A stretch of DNA of 64,000 nucleotides, taken from Pristionchus mayeri (lineage: Eukaryota; Nematoda; Chromadorea; Rhabditida; Neodiplogasteridae). Made by a program: the position numbers and the translations under genes. How positions within the stretch are numbered: the first letter of the stretch is position 1; the number at the start of each line of letters is the position of its first letter. The notes under the pieces were generated by a model. It was not told where the DNA came from. It made no database searches and worked only from the letters and a program-made list of their open reading frames with translations. The stretch lies in the NCBI GenBank assembly GCA_036245805.1, contig BTRK01000001.1, forward strand, positions 15,004,001 through 15,068,000. The letters run 5' to 3'. This document shows positions 34,000 to 45,664 of the stretch, one piece after another.

Positions 34000-34059
34000 C
34001 TGTAAACGTGATAACTGGCCAAAGTGAGGGCGGGGAGAACGCCTATCCACTTCATTCCT

Positions 34060-34639
34060 CGAAATTTGCATATTGAGCGGTAGTTATGACCTACCGCGTT
34101 GGAAGGTCGTAAATCGGTCAGTTTTTGACCTACAGTGAGCATTTTTTTCAATCGGCTTGTAATAGAGAGGTATACATATCATTTCGTTACGGCCCGTGCA
34201 GAAATAACATCTTCGCACAGTTTCATGCGAAAAACCGTTTTTATCATTACAATGATAATTTTATACCCTTTCTGATCAAAACATCTCGATTTTTATTTTG
34301 ATTCGGATTCCCCATCCCCGAAATGGGGTACGTACATAGTTCGTTGGTCGTCGTAGGTCGAGGTACATAGCGGCACACAGTAGGGATAAGCCGGACATTG
34401 CTATATTTTCGACGAGATCACATTTTATGCCGTATCACCCTTCAAAGTGATGAAAATCAAGAGTTTGAAAAAAGAAATCGAAATCTCTAAACGAGACCGA
34501 CAACATTGACTAAGTTGATTTTGTTGTTAAAGTCCACCGTTTTTTGAGATATTTAAGAAAAACGATGAAATTGTGTTAGTTTGTGTTCTCTGAGAGATGT
34601 TTCGAGCACTTGTTGCAATCGGGCCTTTAATCGATGACA
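34060..34639. other. Unassigned region
   Basis: No gene or strong repeat seen. The possible signal-peptide ORF noted for the preceding gene lies at its left edge. Confidence 0.4.
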
Positions 34640-35545
34640 CCAGCATTCAAAACATTACATATTTTCTATTCGTCAGCAAGCATCTTCACACGGTTCAGAC
34701 TATTATCAGGCACTTTACAAACCGCAAGAAAGCAATACAGGAGCCTTTCATTGCGTAACTACAAAACAGCCAAACCTGCGAAGCTTCGTTTCAACTTCGT
34801 TATTAGGGATCATGAGTATCGTGTTTCTTCAATGCCAGCTTGGCCACGTACAGAACCAACATTTCATTGAACATTGATGCAGAATATTATATATTTCTAT
34901 ATTCGATCGAGAATGATGAAGAGAATGAAAAAATCTATTTCCCGTTTACCTTACCATTAGTTTCTCTCTTGAGCGATTGATTGATCAACTAGTTGACAGT
35001 GAAATCTGTTGGCTGTCGTGTTGTCATGCTATATTTACGTTCCTTCAATTCATTCCATCAGAATAACTTCGGACCATCGACGACAATAGGTGATCATCGA
35101 CATGCGCGATTCTTGTTTTACAGCAATATCAAATGTAATCATTCTTCGCGTTCAACAATGATTTCTTGATATTATAGCACACATTATTATAACAAAATGT
35201 ACCTCTCTGTAGAATACGATTCTTCACCAGATGGTCTCGTCAGCCTCCTTATTGTCTCCTACGAGCAAGGCGACATGATGATGTCACTTCGTCCCTTTTC
35301 AAGCAGCGATTGGGTCCAGGACCTTCGTATATCTTATATTCCTCCACTCGTCTTTCTTGTACGGTAATGTGTTAGGGGGCGTGACTTTTTCATACCCATA
35401 AGGGTACAACTACTAACAATTACTTGTTGATATCCGTTGGTAGTATCAGCAATTTACAAAGCAAGAAATTTAAAATTCCTCCCGGTACATCTATGCCACG
35501 CGAGATTTTTTTCAATGCGGGTTCACAGCGACAGGCAATAGTTGT
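34640..35545 (-). pseudogene. Duplicated segment, copy 2, with decayed small gene
   Basis: Matches 23150-24060. On the minus strand the first exon has CTG instead of ATG (near 35243) and keeps TRPSGEESYSTE before GTACAT. The second exon (about 35020-34975) keeps HC.LVDQ but has an in-frame stop. The KK.DTHDP-stop ending near 34810 is kept, with mostly synonymous changes. Coding-type conservation followed by disabling changes marks it as a pseudogene copy. Confidence 0.45.
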
Positions 35546-36008
35546 AAGGCCCATTTTTTAAATAGAAATGTGATACACTCTGCCCATACCGTGTGTCTTT
35601 CCTTCTCCACTCCTTCCGCAACAATATTTGATCGAGCTAACAGCTGAGAGTGAATATCTCTTGCTCGTCATGTTCTCATCCTGAAATCAAAATTTATTGT
35701 TCATCAAACGGTGAACTTTGCGACGTATACTTCGCGAAAAAAAAGTTGCCTATGGGGCGCATGTTTCACATAATTCTAAAATGCCTGATCGAACGCGATC
35801 AACAATGCTTCGTCGATCGACTCCGTAAAACAACAAAATAATTCTTAGTAAATAAAGAGTTGATTCTTCCTCCGATCTCCTCATTCTCGTTAAATCTGCT
35901 GATCATGACGGCTATTGACCTAATCACAAGCCGCGATCAAGCCCATTACCAGAGCACTTTCTTTTCACATTCCACCTTAATCCTCAGAGTGCCAAAATAT
36001 CAAAAGAA
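35546..36008. other. Spacer before mariner copy 4
   Basis: Holds a fragment (35760-35860) similar to sequences near 7930 and 8815; otherwise unassigned. Confidence 0.4.
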
Positions 36009-36071
36009 TTGGGGTGTCCGGAAAGTTCGTATATTTTTTGTTTTTATTTTTTATTCAATGCTTTACAATTC

Positions 36072-37413
36072 TCAGTGACCAATGTATGCCCCCTTCTTTC
36101 TCACTACCTCCCTCCAGCGATTGGGCAGGGTATCGATTCCTCTCTTCCAGAATGCGGGTTTCTTCGAGACCGCCCAGTTCACGAAAGCCCTCACAACTTC
36201 ATCTCGATTCTTGAACTTCTTTCCTTTGCAGAAGTCAGAGAGAGAGCGGAAGCAGTGGTAGTCGCATGGGGAGAGATCCGGGGAATACGGTGGATGGGGA
36301 ATCCTCTCGCACAATATTCCTTTCGTCGGGGAAAAGTGAGCAATCAAAATGTAATTAAATTTGACCTGGCAGGTTGCCAGATTTTCTCTCGACGGGAAAA
36401 TCAGAGTACAAGCTTGGATATTTGAAACGGTTCTGAAACCTATCGTAATTCTCAAATTCGATCACAATTGAAAATATTTGCGTTTTATAGTCAGTCTGAA
36501 ACACAAGTTATTAAGCACGGATTCCCAACATCGTTTGTAAAATTGCGATATGTTTCAGATGCACATCAAGTTCCGACTTTGTAATTTGATTTCGAAAAGA
36601 TCTCCCCGCTTTCTATCGTTATGGAATGCTGTGCTCGATCTTCAGCTCGTCCATTTTCTTCTGGGTCATCTTCGCTCTATGTGGGCGAGCATTGTCCATC
36701 AGAAGAAGAGTTTTGCCCCTGGTTCAGGAGTCTGGGAGGGACTCTGATCGCGACATCTTCCAGATGTTCAGAGAAGAGGTCGGCATTGATGCTGGTGCCA
36801 GGGGCGAGGATCTCCCAGTAGATGGGACCGAGCACTGAGAAGAAGAAGCAGAGGAGTTCCTTCTTTCCGTGCTCTTCCTTCTTCGGGACGGGCGTGGGCT
36901 TCTCATCTGCATCCACCCATTGCAGTCTCCTCACAGGGTTATCGTACGTGATCCACTTCTCATCTGTAGCGATGATGGAATTGACCCATCGAAGATTGGA
37001 TCTACGATGGAGTAATTCCCGACAGACTTGAACACGATTTTTCAGCTGTTCAGGGGAGAGGTCATGGGGAATCACTTGTGGGAGTTTCGGCTTCTTCCCA
37101 GATCGATGGAGGACACCGTTGATCTGGGAGTACCAGTATCCTTCTTCAACTCACGCACACTGGCCATGGGCTTGCGCTTCAGTGTGCGGAGAACGAGAGG
37201 CTGATCGAGGAGGGAGGGAGGGCGTCCGGAGCGGGGTTGATCATCGAGGCCAAACTCCCCTTTCTTGAAGCGGGAGAACCACTTATAGCAGAAGGGTATG
37301 GAGGGGGCGTCAGCTCCTTCCGACTGGGCCAGGGCAGAGTGGGCCTCCTTCACGGATCGGCCAAGACGGTAGTAATGAAGTAAAACTGCTCGGAGGTAGA
37401 GATGGGAGTCCAT
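36072..37413 (-). pseudogene. mariner transposase, frameshifted and split
   Basis: Starts MDSHLYLRAVLLHYYRLG at 37413 and ends at TGA 36072-36074. It carries frameshifts near 37220 (an extra Leu codon region), near 37110 and near 36710, plus the MITE insertion before the third Asp motif. It keeps ATDEKW and YSPDLSPCDYHCF. It preserves Cys where copy 1 has a stop, so the two decayed independently. Confidence 0.92.
36310..36633. mobile_element. 324-bp MITE with 4-bp target duplication
   Basis: Flanked by CTCG (36306-36309 and 36634-36637). The ends are CACAATATTCC and GGAATGCTGTG, an imperfect 11-bp inverted repeat. Mariner sequence resumes exactly after it. CACA ends with short duplications recall CACTA/Chapaev-like groups, but this is only suggestive. 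Confidence 0.7.
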
Positions 37414-37566
37414 CACAAGAATCAATGTAGCAACTAGGAGACTGATTAAATCCTCTCACTACTCAAAGTCAGAATGATGCAATACATTGTTGACAAACAG
37501 ATTGCTGCATTTGATCGCGAACTGACTTTTTTCCGAAGCATTATACGAACTTTCCGGACACCCCAA

Positions 37567-39289
37567 TAGTACCTTTATGAAATAAGCCTTTTCGCCTGTC
37601 AGGGGGAGATTCTGCATTGTGTGAGCGACCACAAGAGTCCAGTTGCTTGTGGAGATAAACAATTAATGATTAGGTACTATTCTGTTGTAATGTGGGGACA
37701 CATCGTAACCTTGAGAAGCAAAGCAATGGTTGAAAGATAAGTCATGTTGGCAATAACGGAAAAATCTTCACATTCTATTTTGCATACTACTCGTTTCTAC
37801 ATCAAATAAGTCGCGTATCGACCTGGGCTCATGTTGCTAAAGAGCGAGACCGATTACGAAGAATTCGCAATTGAGTGAATGAAAGTTCTCCAGTACCACA
37901 ACGAATTGACTACTATTTGTGTCATGTCTTTTTCTATTGCTTGCCTTTTCGCTTTATTTGTATAGGATAAACGATCACTAGTGAAATTTTTTTCGAAAAT
38001 AATGACGGGTGATTCGAGGATGAGTGAATTCTTCAAGTTGACGGGTGTGCAACTTCGACCAATTTTTCCTCGACGATCACCGCAACGACAAAACAAACCT
38101 AAATTAGCGAATTCAACTATCCTTTAAACTGTTCTAAATGTTAAGCGTCTGCACTTTCTGCACTTATGTGTACTAGCCGTGTCCACTTCTCCTTTGTTCC
38201 GTATACTTTCCTATCAAGGTTTAGTCGTTTCCATTTATCTGGCACGTCTACCATGAATGTGCTCATCTTCCATTCCCTCTACACTGGTCAAGGTGCATTC
38301 TCTAAAGTAATATGTCACGTTTGACCTGCCGCAAGCAGATTCGTGGATCAGGTTTAGAAATGGTATGGAGAGTAATGGGGTATCCAAGGAAATCTTTCAT
38401 TAACTAAACGCTAATGAACATGGAATTAGCACGTGTTAGAAGTTGAACAGGGCAGATGACAAGAGGAGAAATTATTCATATCCTATTCGATACCATTGAA
38501 CAGCGTGCGACTAATTGATCAAATCGACATAATGCATCCGCAAACTTCGTGGCTCTTTTCAACACATGCTTCCATTCTTGATTGTATTTTGTATTTCTTC
38601 AAGGACCCGAAACTTGTTCCGAAAGGTTCTGCTCATAGGAACATACTGCAACAGCAACCTACCGTGGACAATTTTTAAATTTTCATGAAAATAATCAATT
38701 TTTGTTTGAAAATATCAATTTTCTCACCTTCAAATCATCTACTACGAGTAGCGATTGCATGGGAGACACAGGCGAAGTCTGAAGGAAGTTGAAAATACAA
38801 AGGTTCTCGTACTCTTTCTGCCCAATCTCCTCACTCTATCACTACCAATGCAAGATAAATGTGGAATGGAGAGAGAACCTGTTTATATTCTGAATGCCAT
38901 CGCTTTCAAAATATAGCTGGTGTATTTCTACAGCATTTACCTTACCGCGGTTCAATCGTAAAATTGTACTTGGTAGAATCAATTAAAGTATGTCAGTTTC
39001 AAGGTGACGCTGCATTGTAAGGCAAAGCAATGGTTCAGCAATCAAGAATTGTAAAAAATATTCAAAATCCTAAGATTCTTCTCTGCATCCGTCAACCCAT
39101 AAACGCATGGCATGAGTCGGCGGATGAGGCTCCAGAGGCGTGAGATAAAATTAAGCATACGCTATTTAGCGAACGAAAATAATCCTTGTCACAAGGAATC
39201 TAAACATCACATGCGTCGTTACACCATAATTCAAGCTGAGCCCATATTTTGCCAAAATTAACAAACATCGTATCTTTAATTAATTTTGA
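37567..39289. other. Unassigned region
   Basis: 1.7 kb with small ORFs only; no repeat copy or RNA gene recognised. Confidence 0.4.
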
Positions 39290-39830
39290 TTTTCTACTCG
39301 CCAAGGCCGAGGCAGACGAAGTGGAGAAGGACACGGTTGATGCGCTGACCGCTTTCAATCACAAGATACTAATTAGCAATTCATTAATTAGAATAATTAA
39401 TTAATCAGTTCAGTCAAATGACGATCGAAATGTGCGACAAACTGGTGGAGGCCGAGAATGAACTGCGCAGGGTCACAAAGGCTGCTCTCGCCCCCGAATA
39501 GACGACTGAATGATACGGTGTGCCCTACCGTATTTTCGCACTTGCCCATCATAAACTATCGATCGATAAAACACTAATCAGCATGAGCGAAAGGCGAACA
39601 AACAATTGTTCATGTTATCACATTCCGAAAAGTCACTCTGAAGGACCTGGCAATGTCGTGTTTCGAACTGTACTCAATATCATCGCGAGCCATCCGGAGG
39701 CAGTTTTATCTCGTTTTACGTTTCAACAACAAAATATTCAATCAAGTAAAATACGAAATGAAAGACGTGTCACAACAGTCCTTCATCGTGCATTAATCAA
39801 CAACTAAATGAGCAAACGTCAAATTTTCCA
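39290..39830 (+). repeat. Repeated gene unit M, copy 2
   Basis: An upstream open stretch (39300-39362, AKAEADEVEKDTVDALTAFN), an AT-rich spacer of about 50 bp ending TTCAG, the 27-codon ORF, and a downstream block (39610-39830) shared with 42990-43215 and 44970-45130. The downstream block has CCTGGCAATGTC and CAACAAAATATTCA as landmarks. Confidence 0.65.
39418..39501 (+). CDS. Conserved 27-residue ORF or terminal exon, unit M copy 2
   Basis: Reads MTIEMCDKLVEAENELRRVT and ends KAALAPE before TAG. It is strongly helical and charged, like a coiled-coil end. Against copy 3, the changes are AAT/AAC and GAA/GAG (silent) plus two replacements; copy 4 adds four silent changes. That pattern points to past protein-level selection. 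With the upstream stretch joined across the putative 50-bp intron it would be the C-terminus of a longer protein. No family recognised. Confidence 0.45.
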   Translation: MTIEMCDKLVEAENELRRVTKAALAPE

Positions 39831-40355
39831 TTCGTTTCACACACCGCTCGTTTTAAGTTATGAAACGTGCCAAATCATATTTCGAATCTGTAAATTTCTC
39901 GCATTCGTAATCGAACTTCTCTTTCTTTGAAGCCTCCAGTTTAGTTAGTTCGTCGCACTATCCATTCAAATAACATTCTTATCTACCTTCTACACCTGGC
40001 ACACTCTCGTACCACCCTGAGTACTTCAATTTTCCTGCTACGGGCTGATAAATCCATACTTGTATTTTATATGAGATTGCAATTTTCCTTTCTTGCTTAA
40101 CAACAATTATAGAGCGTTTATATTTGTTGTCACAGAAAATGAGGGAAAATAGTAGCAATCAAATAGGGTTCAATCACTTCAACAAATTCTCTGACATCTT
40201 CCTCTGGCACGTGCATCTCTCCATGTTGGTGCACTCCCTCCTTTCGATGTTGACATCGTAGAGGGCGAAGAGATGCACCTGAGAGAACTGCGAGGGGGGA
40301 TCATAGTTAGAAATTATTGAAAAAAGCGGCAGCACGAAGTGGAAAATTTCATATA
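39831..40355. other. Unassigned region
   Basis: No feature supported. Confidence 0.4.
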
Positions 40356-41376
40356 TGAGCCCGTTTGCGTAAGAATCGGACAATTCTGATGAAATTTGGC
40401 ATTGGTAAAAAATGCTCAAAACTTTGAAACTTTGTGATTTGGGGTGATCTGACACCCTGATCACGATAGGCATGTTCATTTTGGTCAAAGATCTGTCGTT
40501 GACCCCAGACGCCATGACGTCGAAATATGCCAATTTCGCATATTTGAGTTCCGGTAATCGCTAAAATTAAGCCAACATAGATTCCGGGGCAGAATTTAAT
40601 GGCAATCACGCCTGACCAATTAATTTTTCACGAAAAATTAATAATAATTAGTAAAGTGCAACTTTTTTGTACGTGCAAAGTATTCGGGGAGACCGGAACC
40701 AAACTGACCGGCTTAACGAGAGGAATTCAAATCTGTTTTCAAATATGAGAAAAAACATCGCTATAAGGTTTATGGCGTAAAATAGTGACCTGTTTTGTGT
40801 GCAAGGTCAGCGATTCCTTCGAATCGTCCCTTGATGTACCCCGTCTCTCTGCCTCGTGACCTCTTCCCTTCTCTCTCGCTGCCTGCACTCTCCCCTCCCC
40901 CTTGTCTCTCGCACACTACCAGATGGGATTGCTGACCTTGCACACAAAACAGGTGACTATTTTACGCCATAAACCTTATAGCGATGTTTTTTCTCATATT
41001 TGTAAACAGATTTGGATTCCTTTCGTTAATCCGGTCAGTTTGGTTCCGGTCTCCCCGAATACTTTGCACGTACAAAAAAGTTGCACTTTACTAATTAATA
41101 TTAATTTTTCGTGAAAAATTAATTGGTCAGGCGTGATTGCCATCAAATTCCGCCCCGGAATCTGTGTTGGCTTAATTTTAGCGATTACCGGAACTCAGAT
41201 ATGCGAAATTGGCCTATTTCGACGTCATGGCGTTTGGGGTCAACGACAGATCTTTGACCAAAATGAACATGCCTATCGTGATCAGCGGGTCAGATTACCC
41301 CAAATCACGAAGTTACAGAGATTTGACTTTTTTAGCTCGTCCCAACAATTGTCCGATTCTTACGCAAACTGGCTCA
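40356..41376. mobile_element. TA-flanked foldback, element F
   Basis: A 1021-bp inverted element with TA on both sides (40354-40355 and 41377-41378). The ends are TGAGCCCGTTTGCGTAAGAA and complement, with AATCGG at bases 19-24. The arms of about 470 bp meet near 40860 at a pyrimidine-rich centre. The mirror ORFs are not genes. Confidence 0.85.
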
Positions 41377-41378
41377 TA

Positions 41379-42223
41379 TGCTGTTTGACTGGTGTGTATA
41401 TGCTGTTTGAGTTTTTCAAGCACTCGATAGCACAACGACACACAGTTCTGGAACAATGCATTGGGAAAAATATATTGAACTCAATACAAAATGATCTTGA
41501 AATTACAATTTATAATAGTAGTTTTTAACAAGAGTCGCTCACGCAACCCGTTATTCTCTGTAGACAATCGACCAAACTCGATGTTGACACCGGAAAAGAT
41601 GGCCGTTGAGATGGATTTCGTACTCTGAAGAAACGGAGAATGATTACCGTAAAATGGTTTCGTTTATTGTATGAGAAAAAATTGCATCGATAACAGATTG
41701 AATATTGTACGCAAATTAGAGCCGTACGCTTTCTTTCGAGAGCAATTCGATTTTTTTTCATATTTCACTCGGTGCATTTAGGACTTAAGCTTTCTTCATA
41801 CATCCGAAAACGCAACTACAGACAATTCAGGATCGATTCGGTTTCAAAAATAACAAGCGAAGAATTCGGCGCCTTCAGACATCAGTGATCCAGCATCCTT
41901 CTATTTGGCTCCTCCTTCTCAAGAGTCTAAATTGGCGCTGCTCCATAATTCGCTTCTTATTTATGCTACTTATTTACCACCAGGTCCATTATCGTCTCTG
42001 CTTTCCTACTATCGCCTGCGCTTTGCCACTCACTCAATTCCTTCTTGTTTTTTTTTCTCAATCAACTAGACATTTGAATACAATAATACACTCACTATCA
42101 CTCCTGTGCGCCTTCCACATCTCACATCCGTTAGCCCCTCATGTACGGCGATAAATTAATCAATATCAATGCTCATTTTAAAAAAGTTCTCCCAAAGGAT
42201 GAAATAGCGAGTGATTACTCACC
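41379..42223. other. Unassigned region
   Basis: No gene. A short ACTCGGTGCATTTAGG block at 41766 is shared with family P elements (13632 and 57728). Confidence 0.4.
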
Positions 42224-42277
42224 GATGTCACTTAGCTCCATCTCTCCTGTCTCAGACTGCGAGGAATCACCGAACAT
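42224..42277 (-). CDS. Possible acidic first exon
   Basis: From an ATG the minus strand reads MFGDSSQSETGEMELSDI and meets GGTGAGT. It resembles the first exon at 45664 (ending ANSSDI then GGTAAG). I find no convincing next exon. Coordinates may be off by one base. Confidence 0.3.
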
Positions 42278-42539
42278 AAATAAATGGCTGAATGTAATTG
42301 CATATCTATTTTAATTTTCCATAAAAATTCGTTCTGAAATTTTTACAAGTGAGGGTATACAATAACTACAATATATTTTCCTGGTGTATTTCTAAAATCA
42401 AAAATAAAACAATTACATTGAAAAAATAGGAATCCTGGCAGATGCGCGTCTCATTCTTCCGCTATAAAAAGTGATTTAAGGTTGTTTTAATAATTCGCCG
42501 AATCCTGTAGGAAAAAATTTCGTAGAGTCTGTATGTGAG

Positions 42540-43215
42540 TCTGCTGGATGAACTGGTTGATCTGGTTGACTGATGACGGGAACTGGTTGAGGCCGACAAC
42601 GAACTGTGCATGGCCACAAAGGCTGCCCACGCTCCCGAATAGATGATAGTGATCGGAATGCGGTACCCGATCGATACATCGTTCCCTACCGTATATTTCC
42701 ACTCGTCCATTATAAACTATCTATTGACAAAGCACACCCACTGTTCAAATTGATGCGAGAAATTGAATGAAAATCGACACCGTATAATTGACCAAAAATA
42801 TTGTGTTTTACTGTGAGAACAGAAAGCGTAGTCAATGTTGCGGTGTATGAGAATCATTACAATCAATTTGGAAATATAGGCAACTACTACAAAACGTTGA
42901 TAAGCGTTCAGTGTGCGTTTAAAGTGTGCGTTTAAGTGTGCGTTTAAAAATTAATTTAGTCGTTCTGACACACCACCTCATTGACTACGCTTCATGTTAT
43001 CACAGTAAATAATCTCATTGGAGCACCTGACAATGTCTCGTTTCAAACTTTACTCAAGATCTGTGCGAACCGTTTGCATACAGTGCATCGTTCTTTCCAT
43101 CCCAAACAACAAAATATTCAACCCGGTGAGAAAGAAATAAAGTGTCACATCAAGACCTTCTTCATCGTACATTAATAAACAAATGAATGTAAGTGTATCA
43201 ACGTCAAATTCCGAT
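42540..43215 (+). pseudogene. Repeated gene unit M, copy 4 (start lost)
   Basis: The ORF end is preserved at 42583-42642 (LVEADNELCMATKAAHAPE then TAG), but the segment equivalent to MTIEMCDK is deleted. The shared downstream block is at 42990-43215. Confidence 0.5.
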
Positions 43216-44609
43216 CATTTTACGTACCCGTTCTTTCTGACAAGTGAACGAGACAAAGGAAATCATTTTATTTCTTGATTAAAAAAATAAGCGCAATCAG
43301 CACCTAACTAAAATGAAACTCGAAGCGAAAATAATGAGATGATTTTTGGAGATGTGACGAACAATGGATCACATTATTGCTATCCACTGTTACTTTGTAA
43401 GACTAATTAAACCAAAATCTCATAAAATTCTTGTGAGTCTCGTATTCTAACGCAACACGGAGGATGAAAGGGATCTGTTGAATTTTCTATGAACATAATA
43501 ATATTTCTAGGGAAGTTATTTGTCATTCGTTATTTCGAATTGCGTAGTGACACGCCACTTCTGCTCCTGTAGCGCCAGTCGACTCCCAGAGAGAGAGAGA
43601 GAGAATCTTCAAAATTAGATGTTTGAATACACTTCTGTATTATTCCAATAGCTACGGTGGTTCAGCCAATCTCACTTGACCTCTCCATCTTCCAATCGGA
43701 GCCGCTCTGCAGGTTCCGTTGATGCGGTATCGCAGCACTCGATTTTGTGTTCGGAAAGCGGCGAGTCGCGGATTAGTGGAATATCTGAAAACTGAAGTGT
43801 AGCTTCATAGATATTACACCGTTCCCTCAAATAAAATAAATATTCAAATCAACAATGAAACATACCTACACATTCATTCGCCCAAGCTTTACAGACCTTT
43901 ATTCAATACCATTATCCTCCGTGCCGAAACACGTTCAACAGTTTGTTTGCACCCAATTCTCCTGCCAAAATACCCTAATACTAGAACCAAAAATGAGTTT
44001 CACATTGAAATATTCAATTTTTCGAATCATACCATTCCACTCGGTGTTTCACTGTGGACAAAAACATCAAACAGAGATGGTTCCATCCATTATTTTGTAA
44101 AATAATTTTAAAAAATCTACCTCGCGATTCTATAACTAATTATTTAGTTTTGCTTTCTCTGTTCCAAATAGCACCATTATCGAATAGCCTGGAATAGTAA
44201 TGTTAATACGAACACAGCGCATCTTTAACATGACTGGTGCCGGTTTTAAATTTCGAAAAAATACTAACTTAGAAATTGCTTTTCTCCGCTTTGCGTTTCA
44301 CAATTGAGGTATGTTAGTGATGAAATCGACAGAGCAACACTTCCCTGACTTAAAAAAATAGTATTACTACTTTTTTTCTTCATTACTTTTATTTTCTCAA
44401 TCTCGATTCCCGAATGTAAAAGGAAACATTGCACTATCGACGATGATCTTTCTGATGATGTAATTCATATTTGTACTGTTCCATTCCAATAGGCTACCAC
44501 CGAGAAAGGATTCATACTACAAGGGTATAAAGGAGAATGGTTCAAGTTCACTAGCGAACTGCCTCGAGCGATTGCTCCACGGTAATTGGTAGAAAATACA
44601 ACACACATA
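43216..44609. other. Unassigned region
   Basis: 1.4 kb without a supported gene. A GA microsatellite (43590-43604) is the only simple repeat noted. Confidence 0.4.
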
Positions 44610-45130
44610 AATTAGCACCTGCCTGGACGCCAAGGCCGAGGGATGCATAGCAGAGAGACAGTTGCCGCGATGACCGCTTTCAATGAGCAAGTAGTAATTA
44701 GCATATCATAAATTGGAATTAATAATAAATTAGCCCAGCCAAATGACGATCGAAATGTGCGACAAACTGGTGGAGGCCGAGAACGAGCTGCGCATGGCCA
44801 CAAAGGCTGCTCTCGCCCCCGAATAGACGATCGAGTGATGCTTCGTACCCTACCGTATATCCCCAGTCGCCCACCATAAACTATCGATCGATAAAGTACT
44901 AATCAGCATGCGTGAAATCGAGTTTACTTCACCACAGTATTGTTATGCAAAGCAATTTTCTATTTTTTTGTTGTGAATAATCTCACTCGAGTACCTGGCA
45001 CTGTGTTGATTCAATCTTTTCTCAAGTTCTGCGTTAACCATCTGGAAACAGTGCTTCGCATATTGAGAGTCTACAAACTATTCAACAATCTCACATCAAT
45101 ACCTCCTTCACAGAGCGTTTGTAAACATTG
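44610..45130 (+). repeat. Repeated gene unit M, copy 3
   Basis: Same order as copy 2: an upstream stretch (SRETVAAMTAFNEQ) followed by GTAGTAATTAG, which is a GT donor in this copy, an AT-rich spacer ending CCCAG, the 27-codon ORF at 44743, and the downstream block (44970-45130). Confidence 0.65.
44743..44826 (+). CDS. Conserved 27-residue ORF or terminal exon, unit M copy 3
   Basis: Reads MTIEMCDKLVEAENELRMAT and ends KAALAPE before TAG, with no disabling change. The putative intron just upstream has GT and AG ends only in this copy, so it is the likeliest to be functional. The reading frame further upstream is broken near 44640. Function unknown; a helical, probably coiled-coil C-terminus. 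Confidence 0.45.
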   Translation: MTIEMCDKLVEAENELRMATKAALAPE

Positions 45131-45413
45131 AAAAGCAAGCGCGCAATAGTCAAACTCTTATTTTCAAACAACAGTTCTGTTTGAAAAGTGAACGAGCGAG
45201 CCACTAGGAACTATGAACGCTCATGAGCCGCCTGGGATCCTGCTTTCCTTTCGTCACTCCCCAAACATTTTCAATATGCAGAACAATTCAACCTAAATCT
45301 GCATTATGCTCTGATTTGATCCATCGCCCGGCGCATTCTTGTCGCTGTATTACCACTTTAATCTTCGCTTTGCAGGCCAACTAATGATGCTGGCCATTTG
45401 AGCTTATAAAATT

Positions 45414-45664
45414 TCACTTTTCCTCGATTGCTCGCCTCCTTTTTCTATCGCATTCTGTTACTCGCACTCGTCTTTGTAGCAAATCTGGAGATGATTGCGC
45501 ATCTAGAGATAATTTAGATTGAATTTCAACACAACTTGCTCTCGTATTGAAAAGAAATTACAAAAGAGAGCAAAGATGTATTAATGAAGCCTGAATACAA
45601 TCTTACCTATATCACTAGAATTTGCTTCTTCTCCATATTCGGCGGTCTTGTCGCCAATGAGCAT
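45414..45664 (-). CDS. Two-exon small basic protein candidate, 48 residues
   Basis: Exon 1 is 45664-45607 (MLIGDKTAEYGEEANSSDI plus one base), followed by GTAAGA. Exon 2 is 45502-45414, after ATCTCTAG, and starts with two bases that complete an Asp codon. It reads AQSSPDLLQRRVRVTECDRK, then RRRAIEEK and TGA. The phases agree, giving 49 codons. It is acidic first and strongly basic at the end, like a short nucleic-acid-binding or nuclear-localisation tail. The design matches the candidate at 23310-23735. No known family. Confidence 0.4.

Larger units (their letters stand above)
36009..37566 (-). mobile_element. mariner transposon, copy 4, with an inserted MITE
   Basis: The ends are the same as copy 1 (TTGGGGTGTCCGGAAAGTTC). 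The element is 1558 bp because 324 bp are inserted at 36310-36633. TA follows the right end; the left end is preceded by AA, so one target base has mutated or the end has shifted. Confidence 0.93.

Noticed and set aside
35220..35370. Ligand-gated channel-like exon on the plus strand (DWVQDLRISYIPP)
   Set aside because: The likeness is only a few residues, the paralogue has a stop there, and silent changes favour the minus strand.
40349..41528. Mirror ORFs of 86-131 codons
   Set aside because: Explained by the arms of foldback F.
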